A stretch of 64,000 bases of DNA, taken from the NCBI RefSeq assembly GCF_032362555.1, contig NC_083514.1, forward strand, positions 8,293,001 to 8,357,000. Direction: 5' to 3'. Origin of the DNA: Amyelois transitella (taxonomy: Eukaryota; Arthropoda; Insecta; Lepidoptera; Pyralidae). Below, one piece after another: positions 32,901 through 43,199 of this stretch; the stretch's first letter is position 1, and the number at the start of each line of letters is the position of its first letter. The notes beneath the pieces are model-generated. The model was not told the origin of the DNA. It saw only the letters and a program-made list of their open reading frames with translations, and did no database searches. The translations under genes and the position numbers were made by a program.

Positions 32901-33007
32901 ATACAAATCAGATACCTTAACCACTCGTCGATGTACGTTCTAAATTTGATTTAATTTTTATATATGAAATGTTTTTTTCTTTTTACAGGCCAGTACTGAA
33001 GAGATGA
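23912..33007 (+). CDS. EXO1: Exonuclease 1, 5'-3' flap/exonuclease of DNA repair
   Basis: Eleven exons join in frame to 702 residues: 23912-24072, 24251-24370, 24570-24621, 25204-25413, 25867-26082, 26763-26922, 28044-28177, 28901-29115, 31060-31714, 32064-32230 and 32989-33007. EXO1 resects 5' strands in mismatch repair, double-strand-break repair and replication. The N-terminal XPG/FEN nuclease domain is complete, with the two-metal acidic residues Asp30 (VAIDSYCW), Asp78 (VFDGRHLP), Glu150/Asp152 (APYEADAQ), Asp171/Asp173 ([10 protein letters not shown]) and Asp226 ([17 protein letters not shown]). The long exon 9 encodes a polar, probably disordered linker, as in other EXO1 proteins. The C-terminus ([18 protein letters not shown]) might bind PCNA or MLH1, but this is inference. 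The gene is long only because its introns collected retroposons. AATAAA follows near 33226. Confidence 0.96.
24877..25141 (+). repeat. Lepidopteran SINE-type repeat in EXO1 intron 3
   Basis: A copy of the element that starts AATATTATCAAGCTGAAGAG, continues through GGAAGGCTTTAGGCTATATA and GTGAAAAAAACGGGGAAATT, and ends ACGAAGTCGCGGGCACAGAT. I know this family as one of the commonest in moth and butterfly genomes. It ends about 60 bp before the exon 4 acceptor. Confidence 0.8.
25705..25800 (-). repeat. Fragment of the (TATG)n SINE family
   Basis: TCATTAAGCCAAACGGCTGA and GACTGTGGACTGTCTACTCC match the 3' half of the family in the minus orientation. The copy is truncated and lies in EXO1 intron 4. 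Confidence 0.65.
26201..26450 (+). repeat. (TATG)n SINE-like element with 9-bp target duplication
   Basis: Flanked by ATTACATAC (26192-26200 and 26451-26459). It contains CACGTCTGTATCCCTTACGA and TTTTACGACATCCATGGGAA in family order. It sits in EXO1 intron 5. Confidence 0.85.
26965..27194 (+). repeat. (TATG)n SINE-like element with 9-bp target duplication
   Basis: Flanked by AAAAAACTA (26956-26964 and 27195-27203). The 230-bp copy ends in the CCCGG box instead of the full CCGGCACC end. It lies at the start of EXO1 intron 6, about 40 bp after the donor. Confidence 0.83.
27260..27985 (-). repeat. tRNA-SINE split by a MITE
   Basis: GGGACAAATTACACCAATTA on the left and GGGACTTGTGTTATGATAAC plus CCTAGGCCAATCAGAAAA on the right match the SINE at 10.94-11.18 kb. 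The two halves are separated by the hAT-type element at 27298-27871. The tRNA-like head is lost on the right. Confidence 0.75.
27298..27871. mobile_element. hAT-type MITE with 8-bp target duplication
   Basis: The 574-bp element has terminal inverted repeats CAGTGGCGTAGCGT at both ends and is flanked by CCTAGAAG (27290-27297 and 27872-27879). An 8-bp duplication with CAGTG ends is typical of the hAT superfamily. GC-rich subterminal regions (GCCCGGGGCGG; GGCGGCGGGGGCGG on the other strand) flank an AT-rich centre. It encodes no transposase. The centre carries a perfect 25-bp inverted repeat (27578-27602 and 27637-27661). Confidence 0.88.
28228..28640 (-). repeat. SINE-type repeat interrupted by a (TATG)n element
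   Basis: The outer repeat is the end of the family seen at 24.88-25.14 kb, here in reverse (GTGCCCGCGACTTCATCC). A 267-bp element interrupts it at 28285. The interrupted 52 bp (28233-28284) are repeated identically after the insert (28552-28603), after which the outer repeat continues (CCCTCGAG). Confidence 0.75.
28285..28551 (-). repeat. (TATG)n SINE-like element flanked by a 52-bp duplication
   Basis: This full-length copy runs from GTGCTGTGTGGTTCCCGGCA through TAAAAGGCGACTAAGGGATA to a GTATGTATGTATG tail. It lies in EXO1 intron 7. Unlike the other copies, its flanking repeat is 52 bp and not about 10 bp. Confidence 0.85.
29190..30605 (-). mobile_element. 5'-truncated LINE in EXO1 intron 8
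   Basis: A non-LTR retrotransposon lies opposite to EXO1. The 3' end has GCGATAAGTCCGCCTTTGTA, then GCAATAACGAGTTTTATC and a short TAGA/TCTA tail. The left part of the coding region is missing (no endonuclease domain), the usual result of incomplete reverse transcription. A related 3' tail occurs at 42.30-42.38 kb. No target duplication was recognised. Confidence 0.85.
29340..30590 (-). CDS. LINE reverse transcriptase, N-terminally truncated
   Basis: An open stretch of 416 residues encodes most of a non-LTR reverse transcriptase. It shows [25 protein letters not shown] (first catalytic Asp), [14 protein letters not shown], and [14 protein letters not shown] with the YADD active site. The C-terminal domain contains [30 protein letters not shown] and [16 protein letters not shown]. 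These sequences resemble LINE proteins often annotated as endonuclease-reverse transcriptase; I think it is RTE-like but am not sure of the clade. The endonuclease and fingers regions are absent, so the copy cannot move by itself. The frame is still open, suggesting a recent insertion. Confidence 0.88.
   Translation of the reverse strand: MMLHIINSRIRHFLDWQIPQEQAGFVKGRGTREQILNIRQLIEKAYEFNVPIILCFIDYSKAFDCVVWSDLWNILGELGVPQHLVALIRSLYLNNQGIVKIEDCTSEPFSFAKGVRQGCILSPILFNVYGEYIIRRACEDWDGGVTVGGTRLTNLRYADDTTLIAASESEMVEFLARIEHISLQLGLKINHAKTKLMVVDRAGRLEPTNALNLDIVNDFVYLGANISDRGSCETEIRRRIGMAKNAMSQLQKIWRDRSISRKTKKKLVHTLVFSIFSYGAETWVLKKADRDRIDAFEMWCWRKMLQIPWTAFRTNASILRELQIKTRLSTTCLRRILEFFGHIARKDGHNMEQLMVTGKVDGKRPRGRSPTRWSDQIRSSLNTDLHKALHDAKDRNRWKEEIKEKVIRRGSHDPQQ
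31757..31975 (+). repeat. Lepidopteran retroposon tail, second type
   Basis: It begins ACGCCCGCGGCTCCGCCCGC and continues through CCCGCGGGAATTTCGGGAA and ATGCCAAATTTCAAGCTCCT to a GATAGATAGATA tail. It is related to the copy at 12.99 kb and lies about 40 bp into EXO1 intron 9. Confidence 0.7.
32256..32507 (+). repeat. (TATG)n SINE-like element, diverged
   Basis: TTGGCTTAGTGATAGAATTG, TCGCCTTTTGTGATACTCAT and TTCTATTGGTGCCGGAAACG follow the family order in EXO1 intron 10. The left end is degraded and no target duplication was found. Confidence 0.75.
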
Positions 33008-33239
33008 GAAATTGCCAATATTATGTTACGCATTTAAAAGAAATTACGTTTTGTTTGATCACCGAAATATGTATCGAGTTTATTGTGTTATATAAGTATA
33101 CGTTATGGAATGTGATATGTTTTGTTAAGTACAATTATGATGATCTCGCAGTATGTGGGGAAAATAAATCATTTGAAATTAAAAATGAAGTGTTTTAATT
33201 TACATACTTATTGACATTTTAATAGGAAAATAAAAAAAA

Positions 33240-36200
33240 AATCCAAAAACATTTAAAGATTATTTTAATTAAGAAAATTTTTTTGCTATAACTTCCAGCA
33301 CTGATGCCATACAGTTCTATCGGAAGATTTTGTCTCATATACTCCTAATAAATTTATTCAGAAAATTTGGCTATGTTTAAAAAGCCACCCCGTTATGATA
33401 TATCGTGGTCGGTAATAAAGACCCAATTGCGTCATAAAAGGGCTTTCAGACAAGTCCCACATTAGACATAACTCAGCGGTCTCCGAGGAAGCCTCATTAC
33501 AATGGAATCATAATTAGGTGTCGTTATCGTGCAATCGTTCTACAACGCGGGACGCCGCCATTTTTATTATAACCTTACTAGTTCCTTCACCGGGTTTTGT
33601 TGTGTTGCTGTTTATTTAGGAGTAACTGAAGTAAGACCACTGGGCATAAATATGGAGGAAAAACGTAAAAAAACTTTTCAGACACTGGCACTCCATCGGG
33701 AATCGGGATGTCTCGTCAGACCGTGCCTCTCAATGTCCCTTCAGAAACTTTGACTTACACTTTGTCTCGATGTCTCATTAGACAATCCGTCGCGATGTCT
33801 AATCAGACGATTACACAACAATTAGTTAAATACACACGAGCGAAGCCGGACCCATATAATGTAATTTTTGCTTTCTCGTACAAATAAAGTAAGGTGTAGG
33901 TACATCTACTAATTAGAAAAGGATATATTTTTTAAACCAATACAGAATTTACGAACATACGGACACAGCGACCAATTTAATATAACTCTGAGATAACGTA
34001 AGGCCCTTGTTTAAGGGTATTATAACATTTTTATCTGATTAGCCCCAACACCGCCTTACTGTGTGCGATCACGCTTTGGATTATTTGCATGAATTACTCA
34101 GTTTGTAGATGGTAGATTGTAATTCAGGAGGGGCAGTGGCTTGGCGGGGAAGTAAATTACGTGATACTTCATCTGTGACCTATTTTGTAACAGTTTTGCA
34201 GAATTTGTGTACTATTTGGTTATTTTTGAGGTAATTAATGTAATTATTATATAAAGATAGTTACATGACAAAGAATTAACTATAAGTAATTTTTTTTTTG
34301 TTTTTAAGTGCTTATTATATATTAGCACTTGTCTTTGTCGATATCGTTCAAAGCCGACATAAGAAATGTCTCCCATAACCGTCTTAATCATACCAACAAG
34401 AAGACAGTCATTTAATTATCCGTATACCTTTTTGTTTACATTGAAAAAAAATCCCCAAATTTGCCAGTGAGCGAAACCCCAGAACAAAAACAAGTGACTC
34501 ATAACAATTTATCTCACATAATTTATACGCAGTTCGTAAATAATAAATTGAATTAAAATTCAATAAAATCTAAGTAGGTATGTACTCACGCATATTTATC
34601 TTTGAGGATTAAAACCGTCGACCCGAAATGCCCCGAAATTAAATTGGTTTCGAATTGATGTTGCTATTGTTTAGTCCGGAGTACTGGGTTCATTTGAATA
34701 TTTTCCACTTAGCGTATAATTAAAATTTCCTCGCGCCATAACGAATTTCGATGGAGCCCGATATTGGTTGCGGAATTAGCACAGAAGAGTTATTCACGAA
34801 GGTTGATAAGGCATACATAGGCATGTCTTTGCCTAGATATGTCTAATCTATTTCTTTTTATTCTATTTTTGAAGTTTACTAAAAATCAGCGGATAAAGTT
34901 ATTCCATGATACCTACCTATCGAATACCTGCATATCAGGATTATCGATGTTGTTTTAACGGATTTTTGATTTATTGTTATATGGTAATGGAGAATTGTGT
35001 TATAAACAATATGCGCCTGAAAAAACATGGCGTGTGTTTTTAAAGGGCGGTTTGGGTTAAAAAATAAGCCTCAGCAGTAATATCAGAGGTGTTGTGATGC
35101 GATAACGCCGCTTCTATCTGGGAATTTGTATTATCTCATGGACAAATAACACCAATGTAATCCTGTGCAAAAAAAATTGGACCATGAAATCAAATTAAGT
35201 GGTACCTACTAAAATTTGCAACATTGAAATCAGGTTGAATACCTTCCTAATTGAAGTCATAAATGATACTTACTTCGTATTTTAAAACTCATACAGTCAA
35301 AAACGTAATTAAGTGTAAAGTGTAAGGGGTGGGGTATATAATTTCAATATTTGTGGTTCACAGAATATACAGGTAGGTATAAGTATATGAAAAACGAGAT
35401 TTGTTAAAGTTTCTTTACCTAAGTATACCCTGTGAATGCTCGTATTATTTACAAGGTAAATCCCAGTGGTTTTCCCCGATAAGCGACTTTCAATAAACTA
35501 GTGTAGTTTAGTAGTTTATCCCTTGATAATCCTGATTTCTAAATCTCGCACACATAAGGAAATCAGTGGAGGCATAATGGAATAGTTTCTTGGGTAGCAC
35601 AAAAAAAAAAAATCAAACGATACGAAAGAAAGTAATATACCTAAGTTTAACTTGTAGGTATAGGTAGGTATTGCAATAAGCCTTCTAATTAAATAAAATA
35701 AATTACATACAAAAAGAGTACTCTTGTTTTTTATTATTTAGGTTTAGGTACGCTACGCCTAAATTTAGAGAGGGATTTCTTAATTAGTACTTTCATAAGA
35801 ATTATACGTAGGTATTTCACTTTCATTATACGTAAGGAAATAGTTAATATATGTATATATGTACCACATATTTTATTTTATAAGTTAAACTAGTGAATTT
35901 ATTTAGATATTTTTTTTTCTTGTATGCTAATGATTAGTTAAAACTTTTAAGTAAGTAGGTACTTACTTAAGTTCTCACTTAAGATCTGCCTAATTCAGTA
36001 GGCATGTTTGAGACCAAGTCCTTTCAAAAACTTCCCAAAAACACGGCAACATGTCAAAAAAGCGGCAATATTTCACCAACAGGCGCCAATCAAAAGAAAA
36101 AGTTGCTAAGAAATAATAAATCACAATCAGTACCTAGAGAGTGACTTATTTCTTAAATTCGCCGATACGGCGTAAGGCCGTAATAATTGATAAATGGCTG

Positions 36201-38380
36201 TTAAAAATAAAGTTGGGGCTCCCCAGGGTTCTAAAGGGATTCTTCATTCACTCGGCTCCGTCGGGATGATACATGGATGAACATAGATTATGTTCTTTAT
36301 GGTTTAGTTACATTATTTCAGAAATATTATAGAAGAAGTATCAGTTAACAATTTTATGAGTTTGAAATTTTATTGATTTCTTATAGTCTTCACAGGCTTC
36401 ATACAGATCTCCATTGTATGTGGAATCGTACAACTCAGCCAACAAATTGTTCATACCATCTGGATTGAATAACTTTACTGTTATGATTTTCACTGTTTAT
36501 TACCAAGTTCACGAGGACTATGAACATTCTTCCAATATTTTGGCAAGTTCGATACAAAACTTGGGTCGTATTTTTTGCTGTACATTCATTTGTTATAGGT
36601 ATAATTAATTAATCATTATTATATTGAACTACTTTTTTATATTTAAATGAATACACTTAATGTGGAAAGGCCTTTACAAATATGGCGGCAATTAGATTAT
36701 GCGTTTAGGATATAAGCAGCTGAACGTTGTAATCTCATTGAATTGAAATACATTGCAATTTCTTTCACGAGAATTCGAAGTGATTGCTTGGTCTCACTAA
36801 AAAGATCTAATTTTAACAGAAAAGCTAAATAAAAGAAATGACAATGTTCCTGCTCAAGAGGCTGTTATTATGAAAAGAGTAAAAATTAAACTGCTGGGGG
36901 CGGACCACTTAAAACGAGTATTTTTGTCTTATTTTTAACAAAATGGAAGCAGACAGTAATATCCATTACTTTAGCAAAATTAAGTCTTATTTCGCGTGAC
37001 ATCGTTTGCCTTTCTCATTTTGGAATTAAGGCCCTCTATAACGTGGTCTGACAAATTGCATATTTTTCCTTCTTTTTGGAATGGTAATGGAAGCAAGTTT
37101 GTGTGCTTTCCTGATGTAAAAATGTTATGTATTATTTTCTTAATTTGGTTATGTATCTACTTGATACTGCATATAAAGTTGGCTTTGTCTACCCCGCAAG
37201 GGATATAGACCATCATTATATATATGTATTCATAGAAATCTGTACAATAATAATCGGAATGCTATGAATATACCTATTATCTAAACCAATTCTATCTAAA
37301 GCTAAACAGATGAACGTGGCCTATCAGTATTTTCGAGAGTCTGTCCCTGGCTTTGTCTACCCCGCAAGGGAAATAGACGTGATTCTATGTATGTTCACAC
37401 ATCCACACTTATCTTGTATATCCATTTAATATTATAATTGCTAAATATTTTGATTGTAACTTATTTCACGCAAAATCTACTGAACTAAAGCAATGAAAAA
37501 CAAGTAAAGAAACTGAAAGAAAGAAAGAAAAATCTTACCTCTCTACTGACTTTCGCATTTATAATATAGGTTATTCCTAAGTTGCGAGATAGGTTAAATA
37601 AGATAGAATAATACCTTAGTTACAATTTATACCTACGCCAGTATTAATATGAATCTTAAGTACCTCACTAGTTAAGTACAGGTCGTTACAATCAAGATAA
37701 CAGTTTGGCAGAATTCCAAATTAGGTAGGTATCTGCAACATGTGTCAAGACCATAATTCTCCTAAATTTGTAGGCTTTATTTATGTAGCTAGGTATATGG
37801 ATTATGTATTATTTCTTGGTAAAATTACAGGTAAAATATGTGTAAGTAGTTCTTAAGTGTATTCTACTTATAAAGTAGGTTAAATGGGAACCTAACCTTT
37901 TTAGATTCGCCGAGCTTGTTTGAAAAGATTGATAAATGCGGATGAAACAAAAAAAGTATTCAGGTGTCGTGGCAAGCGGTAAGATGTACCCTAGTAGTTT
38001 CTGAGCACCTAGGAAAAGAAGTACCTAATGTAATAATGTAATGTAATGAGATATAAACACCTAATTTATTTATGTATTTTCAATATCGACATGTACCTAC
38101 GAAATTATTACTTAAACTTTTCACAACATATAAAATCTATTAAAAAGAATTCCCGAGACCCCAATTATTGAAAAGCCAATAACTGAGATTGTATTCGGGA
38201 ATGTGATATGTCCTTATTCCTATTTTAAATGTTAAGTATACTGGTATCATTCGTTCATTTCAGTAAGATAAATCTGTTTAATTTTCTGTTTAAATATACA
38301 TATTTCATAAGTTCAAGGGTTTATAAATTTTTTTTTAAGTCTATCTAAGTAAGATAAGATTTCTAGTTAAATCGATCGGT
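33240..38380. other. Gene-poor interval with SINE fragments
   Basis: No convincing exon was found. Two minus-oriented SINE fragments occur at 37170-37215 (CTACCCCGCAAGGGATATAG) and 37290-37395 (TGAACGTGGCCTATCAG). Less AT-rich stretches near 33.4-33.7, 34.0-34.2 and 34.6-34.8 kb could be regulatory. One includes the octamer-like ATTTGCAT at about 34085. Nothing shows function directly. Confidence 0.4.
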
Positions 38381-38381
38381 A

Positions 38382-38490
38382 AGTAGGTACTCCAAACATA
38401 AATTCATTCATAGATCTATGAATGAATTTATGTTTGGAGTACCTACTGGATTTTACAGTTACCTTATCTATAAGGTAACTGTAAAATCCA
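38382..38490. repeat. Two abutting perfect palindromes
   Basis: Positions 38382-38447 form a perfect 66-bp palindrome with no spacer. The arms are 33 bp and the centre reads TTCATAGATCTATGAA. The next hairpin overlaps its last base: 38447-38490 has 20-bp arms (TGGATTTTACAGTTACCTTA) and a 4-base loop. Both are exact. No target duplication or transposon end was recognised beside them. Confidence 0.9.
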
Positions 38491-39093
38491 TGTCTGAAAT
38501 TACTGTAGACAATATCAAATACCCACAACAAGCCTCGAAGTAGCTCATTGTGTGTTAAATTAATTTCGCGCGATCCATACGTATGAATTGAGGGCCCTTC
38601 TGCAGGAAATAGGGTTGCCATATTTGCATACATATATAAAAAATCGCTTTTTTCCCGGAGAGGTATGCATAGACTACATCTTTTCATATCCCTGCAAAAC
38701 TCTTTCGCTTCATCCGCATTCAATACGCTTGATTCCGTAGAATTAAAATTAAAAGACTATGGCGAAAAGGAAGATGTAATGTTTTAAAATTTCGTATAGG
38801 TATCTTTTCCTGTTCGTTATATATTTCAAACGCTATATTTGATCCTGTATTTTTTTTATTTGAAGTCTATTAAAAATAGTGTTTTAAAAAGTTGCTTAAT
38901 GACACTGTTTTGCATTTTTTTTTATCTGACACCTTGACAAGGCCTTTAGCGTTAATTTTCATGTAGGTAAACGTTAATCTCGTGCATCAATAGTTTTATA
39001 TGTAAGTGACAGCCCTAAAGGGAAAAGGAACATTTCAGCTCGTTTGAAATAAGTACTCATACAAACGTGTATCGGGAAATAAAGCAGGATTTG

Positions 39094-39307
39094 CTTCGTA
39101 CATACATACGTATAGCTTATACCTTACGGGGTAGAGATACCCAACAGTCTTGAAAAGTCAGATGCTTAATAAATAGAATTGAGTATCAAAGTGTGACAGG
39201 TTGCTAGTTCATCGCCTAAAATAAGAATCCCAAGTATTCTTTAAGTAGTCTTTTACGACATCCATGGTAAAGAGAAGGAGTGGTCCTATTCTTTTTCTAT
39301 TGGTGCC
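39094..39307 (+). repeat. (TATG)n SINE-like element, diverged
   Basis: It runs from GTACATACATACGTATAGCT through TTGCTAGTTCATCGCC and CTTTTACGACATCCATGG to TCTATTGGTGCCAG. Both ends are somewhat eroded. Confidence 0.75.
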
Positions 39308-39648
39308 AGTATTTTTGTCGTATTATTAATATACAGTGCAGTAGTCGATAAACCTATACATTCCGTGGCATAGTGTTAATGTTTGCCGTACAAGAACGAG
39401 CTTCTCACGTCTTCACTGCAACTTTACTTAATATAAGACGGTACACTTTGGGTTTTGGCAATATTTTAGGTAAGTAACGAGTATCGTGGGATCTCCACGA
39501 CACTCGTTGAGATACAACTCTTGACATTTAAAAAATAATCTGTATGGATATTCTCAGTTCGCGTGCCAGACACTTACATAGTGTCACTTCTTAGCCATCG
39601 CTTCTATTTTCGAATCTGTCAACGTTTCACTTTTTTCAATACCCGTCT

Positions 39649-40085
39649 TTTTAGGGTTACGTACCTACGTAGTAGGTAGGTACGTACGTACGTAGGTACC
39701 TACCTAAAAGGTAAAAATAGGACCCTATTACTAAGCTTACGCTGTCTGTCTGTGCGTCCATCTGTCTGTCATCAGGCTGTATCTGATAAACCGTGACAGC
39801 TAGGAAGCTGAAATTTTCACGAATTATGTAATACAAATACTTACTAAAAATGAAAAAAAAAATATATGAAGTGATACAATAAACGTATTTTTTCGTATTG
39901 TTTTGCTCAGTTTACAGGAAGGACGATTAATTTTTTTACAGAATACTTATTTATTTGTATATGTTATTATCAATTTTAATAAACAAGGAGAAACGTTAAT
40001 TTAAAAATAAATATTAAGGTAGCAAAAGTGATGCTGATACTGAACCCTTCGTCCGCGAGTTCGACGCGCACTTGGCCGGTTTTAT
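39649..40085 (+). repeat. Insect interspersed repeat (CTTGGCCGGTTTT family)
   Basis: The left end (TTTTTAGGGTTACGTACC), the middle (CAGGCTGTATCTGATAAACC and GCTGAAATTTTCACGAATTA) and the right end (GCGCACTTGGCCGGTTTTAT) match the order of a repeat that I know from many arthropod genomes. A local expansion of GTAC/GTAGGTA units sits near 39660-39712. Confidence 0.7.
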
Positions 40086-40219
40086 TTAAATAATAAGAAG
40101 AAGTATTAACCACTTTGATACAGTTTTCAGATGAATACATGCTTCCATTATTGAATTTACCTATAGGGTTATAGGCCAATAACCCATAAATTTTAACAAA
40201 TCGCTCATACTTCTAACCA

Positions 40220-40640
40220 TTGTTATAAACGTTTTCAGAGTTACGAAATATCATTTAAAGAGGAAAATTTCAACAAAGTTACTTTGGAAGCAATACGGAA
40301 CTCCTTTCACAAGGTTCTTTTATACCACAGACAGTTATTTATGGCGGGATTAACTCGACTGCGGCCGGCCGCGGCCAATATGGCACCCCGTTTGCGACTA
40401 AGCCGATGATTTAAACATAAAGCTATCGATTTAGTACGTAGTAATTAATCATATTTTACCCGCTTTTTAGGAAATAATGTTTACGGCCCTGAAAGGAATG
40501 AGGTTGGATTAAAAGCGTTTGAAAAATCGACGCAGCGGTGCCAGACGCGCTTAATTATGGCCGCGCGCGAAAAATTAGTTGTGAAATTATTTAAAAACTT
40601 AACGATTTAAAGTTAATTCTAAATTTGTGTCTTAGATTCC
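40220..40640. other. GC-rich non-repetitive block
   Basis: The block contains GCGGCCGGCCGC (40361-40372, a perfect palindrome), GCCAGACGCGC and GGCCGCGCGCG in otherwise AT-rich DNA, and homeodomain-type TTAATTA cores. It is neither coding nor a recognised repeat. It could be a conserved regulatory element, but that is inference. Confidence 0.3.
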
Positions 40641-42299
40641 ATGAACTGAGATAAAAAATAAGAGAAGTTACGTTAATATCTAAGTAAATAATTTTACTTT
40701 TTTTTTTAGGCAAACAACAATTACTTTGTAAAGGACACGAGTCTTCTTGACTTTTCCACTCTAAATACAATTATTCATACTAAGTAGTTTGTCATACTAG
40801 TAAGTATCTTAGGTTAATCTAAAACCAGTATACTACACGGATTTAAGAACATCACTTGCTCAAACGTTGTCACAAATCAACCAAAAAGTGCCACCCTTTG
40901 CTTTCTGGTTTATAATGTATCCAATAGCAAAAGTACCAGTAAGCTATTAATTACTAAATTGCGAATTAAAGCTATCGTTAAACAAATAAAAAAGAACAAC
41001 ATACCGTAGTCTTACTCTCAATACTTATATACTTACTATAATATCTTCAAGCCTTATCCACACAAACATAAGATCATCAAGAAAGTTAATATAAAAATGC
41101 GGTGAACCTAGTCGGTTAAAAATTACGCTCATTTGGCTTCATTACGCTTGGAGTATATTTGACGGCGTTACGAATTACCTTTTGTCCGGGTATTCGTTTG
41201 CGTGGCCATTTCGAGATCAAAATGGTACAGGTAACCAAACAACTAGCTATAACATTCTTATACGGTTCGAAATCTTGAATAGAGGGAGACCACAATATGA
41301 TAGTAAATTGAAAGGGTTCTATGGGTTGTTTCAAGGCCGTCTTTGCCCTGTTTTCCCCACTGGATATGAGTGGGAAAAAACGTTTCGTTCGTCCATTGGT
41401 GTCGATTGGAACTTTTTGTTTGCCACCTGTTCCGTCCGTTAAAGATAGACTGAGAGTCAAAATGCATTAATCGCAACATTATACTTAGTTAATAAAAAAA
41501 TAAATCTTATTTTGTCTATAATTCTTCACACTTTCATGGGAATAAAAAGTTATTAACCTAAATAAAAAGTTATTCTATTCTCCTAAATACTTATTTCTGT
41601 GGTTGACTGAACCCGCAATTTGAAACTAGATCTCGGCCTGCTTTCATTAAATTAGAACGTCCCATTGATATGCAAGCTAACACCCACTGAATGCGATTCA
41701 TATTGCAAATCGGGCGACTTATGCAATATCACGGCTATGCATATCGGACTTCAAAGGCCTGAGAATTCTGGAGACGTCTTAGGATACCCACAATGGATTG
41801 ACGAAGATATATCCCGCCTGGATCCACAATTGTGTTTTGAGAATTCGCTTTGGTTAAGACATTTAATTGGTTTAAGTTTCATCTGCCTCATTCGTTTGAA
41901 AAGCTAGCTGTTTTGATCACAAAATTTTACTAAGTTAATTGAAATTTCTACTAAAAATCTTTTTTGAAATGAAATGTCAGCTGAATTGTCCAGAAGAAGA
42001 TAGATTTTACCGTCTGCTGCAGTTTGAAATACGAGTACATTGAATTTTTTTAAATTAAATGAAGATAATTTGAATATTTTTGCCGTTTCCATACAAGTAG
42101 TTCCAGGGACAGCCTACACAATAAACTCTCCCATGAGAGACGATGACGGACATTATAATTAAAGGCACATAGCTATTCATAGTGCCAATTTGCGGACGAC
42201 ATTGTGCTATTGCTTTTATCATGACGCTTAATAACCATATTGTAAATTGGAGATTGGATGATGGTATAATGGGTCATCTACAAATATTTATTTCTTTAA
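40641..42299. other. Intergenic DNA without identified genes
   Basis: Unique-looking sequence. A mixed-composition section around 41.16-41.45 and 41.65-41.88 kb is open on both strands, but its composition does not resemble a protein. Confidence 0.4.
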
Positions 42300-42380
42300 T
42301 TAAAAACGTTATTGCACAAAATAAAATGTACAAAAGGCGGACTTAATGCCGTTTCGCATTCAATACCTGTCAACCAGCTG
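42300..42380 (-). repeat. LINE 3' end fragment
   Basis: On the minus strand it reads ATTAAGTCCGCCTTTTGTAC, then TGTGCAATAACG. This is the same 3' tail arrangement as the LINE at 29.19-30.6 kb. Confidence 0.65.
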
Positions 42381-42869
42381 ACTAATCAGAAAAACATTAA
42401 ATGGGTGGTGCGATATTGCTGTACCTATCGATAAACACAGGCAGTGTAATGGCATAAGAATTCCATGATATATTTTTTATAGGTAAATTGATTAAGATTT
42501 TACGATAATATACTTAGCGTAGGTATTGTGTAAAAACCTGACCAGGATCCAGGATCACGGTCAACATGGACCCCGGGCTCCTCTCTAGAAGGGTGGAGAA
42601 TGTAACCGGAAAAAGAAGGATAATATCATGTTTAGTTTAATTTTATTGAAACTCACTTTTATTAATTCTGACCACGATTAATTAAACAAAACACGCTTTA
42701 TATTTGTAATGTTATAAAGTATATTCTTCTTTGTCGTAACTTTTTACCTTTTACCACTTTTTACTTGGGGTCGGCACAGTTTCTTAGTTTTTTTTCAATT
42801 ACTTCTGTCAATTGCCATCTCACTGGTCACTCCCTTTCTACTCATACTATCCTTTACGCCGTCCATACA

Positions 42870-43160
42870 TCAGGTTTTCAGTCTTCCCCTATTTCTTAAA
42901 CTTTCCAATTCCATATTTAAGGCTTTTTTAGTAACATGACTTTCCTCTCTTCTCGTGATGTGTCCGTACCAACTCAGCTTATTACCAATCTTCTTTTCAT
43001 TTATTGGCGCTATTTTCATACTTCCTCTTATATACTCGTTATATATTTTATCCATTCTTGTCACTCTACACATCCATCTTAACATTCGCATCTCACTTGC
43101 ATCCATTTACCTTTCATCCGTAGCTTTCGTTGTCCAACACTCTGTTTCATACAGAATTAC
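42870..43160 (-). pseudogene. LINE reverse transcriptase C-terminal remnant
   Basis: The translated remnant contains ETECWTTKATDERV, then SEMRMLRWMCRVTRMDKI, YIRGSMKIAPINEKK and LSWYGHITRREESHVTKK. This is the C-terminal domain of LINE proteins of the endonuclease-reverse transcriptase type, different from the copy at 29-30 kb. The frame is broken upstream and no catalytic domain is left. Confidence 0.8.
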
Positions 43161-43199
43161 CTACAGGTCAGATGACAGTCTTGTAATGTTAAATTAAAA

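Noticed and set aside
35950-35985. Palindrome around AAGTAAGTAGGTACTTACTT
   Set aside because: Short and imperfect, and made of the GTA/TAC units common in this genome. Not comparable with the structure at 38.4 kb.
38367-38723. 118-codon open stretch on the minus strand
   Set aside because: Its C-terminal part is simply the translation of the palindromes, and the rest matches no family and has no splice or promoter context.
41116-41907. Possible coding region on either strand
   Set aside because: Open stretches of 70-114 codons exist, but the peptides look random and no acceptor or donor pairs make a longer product.
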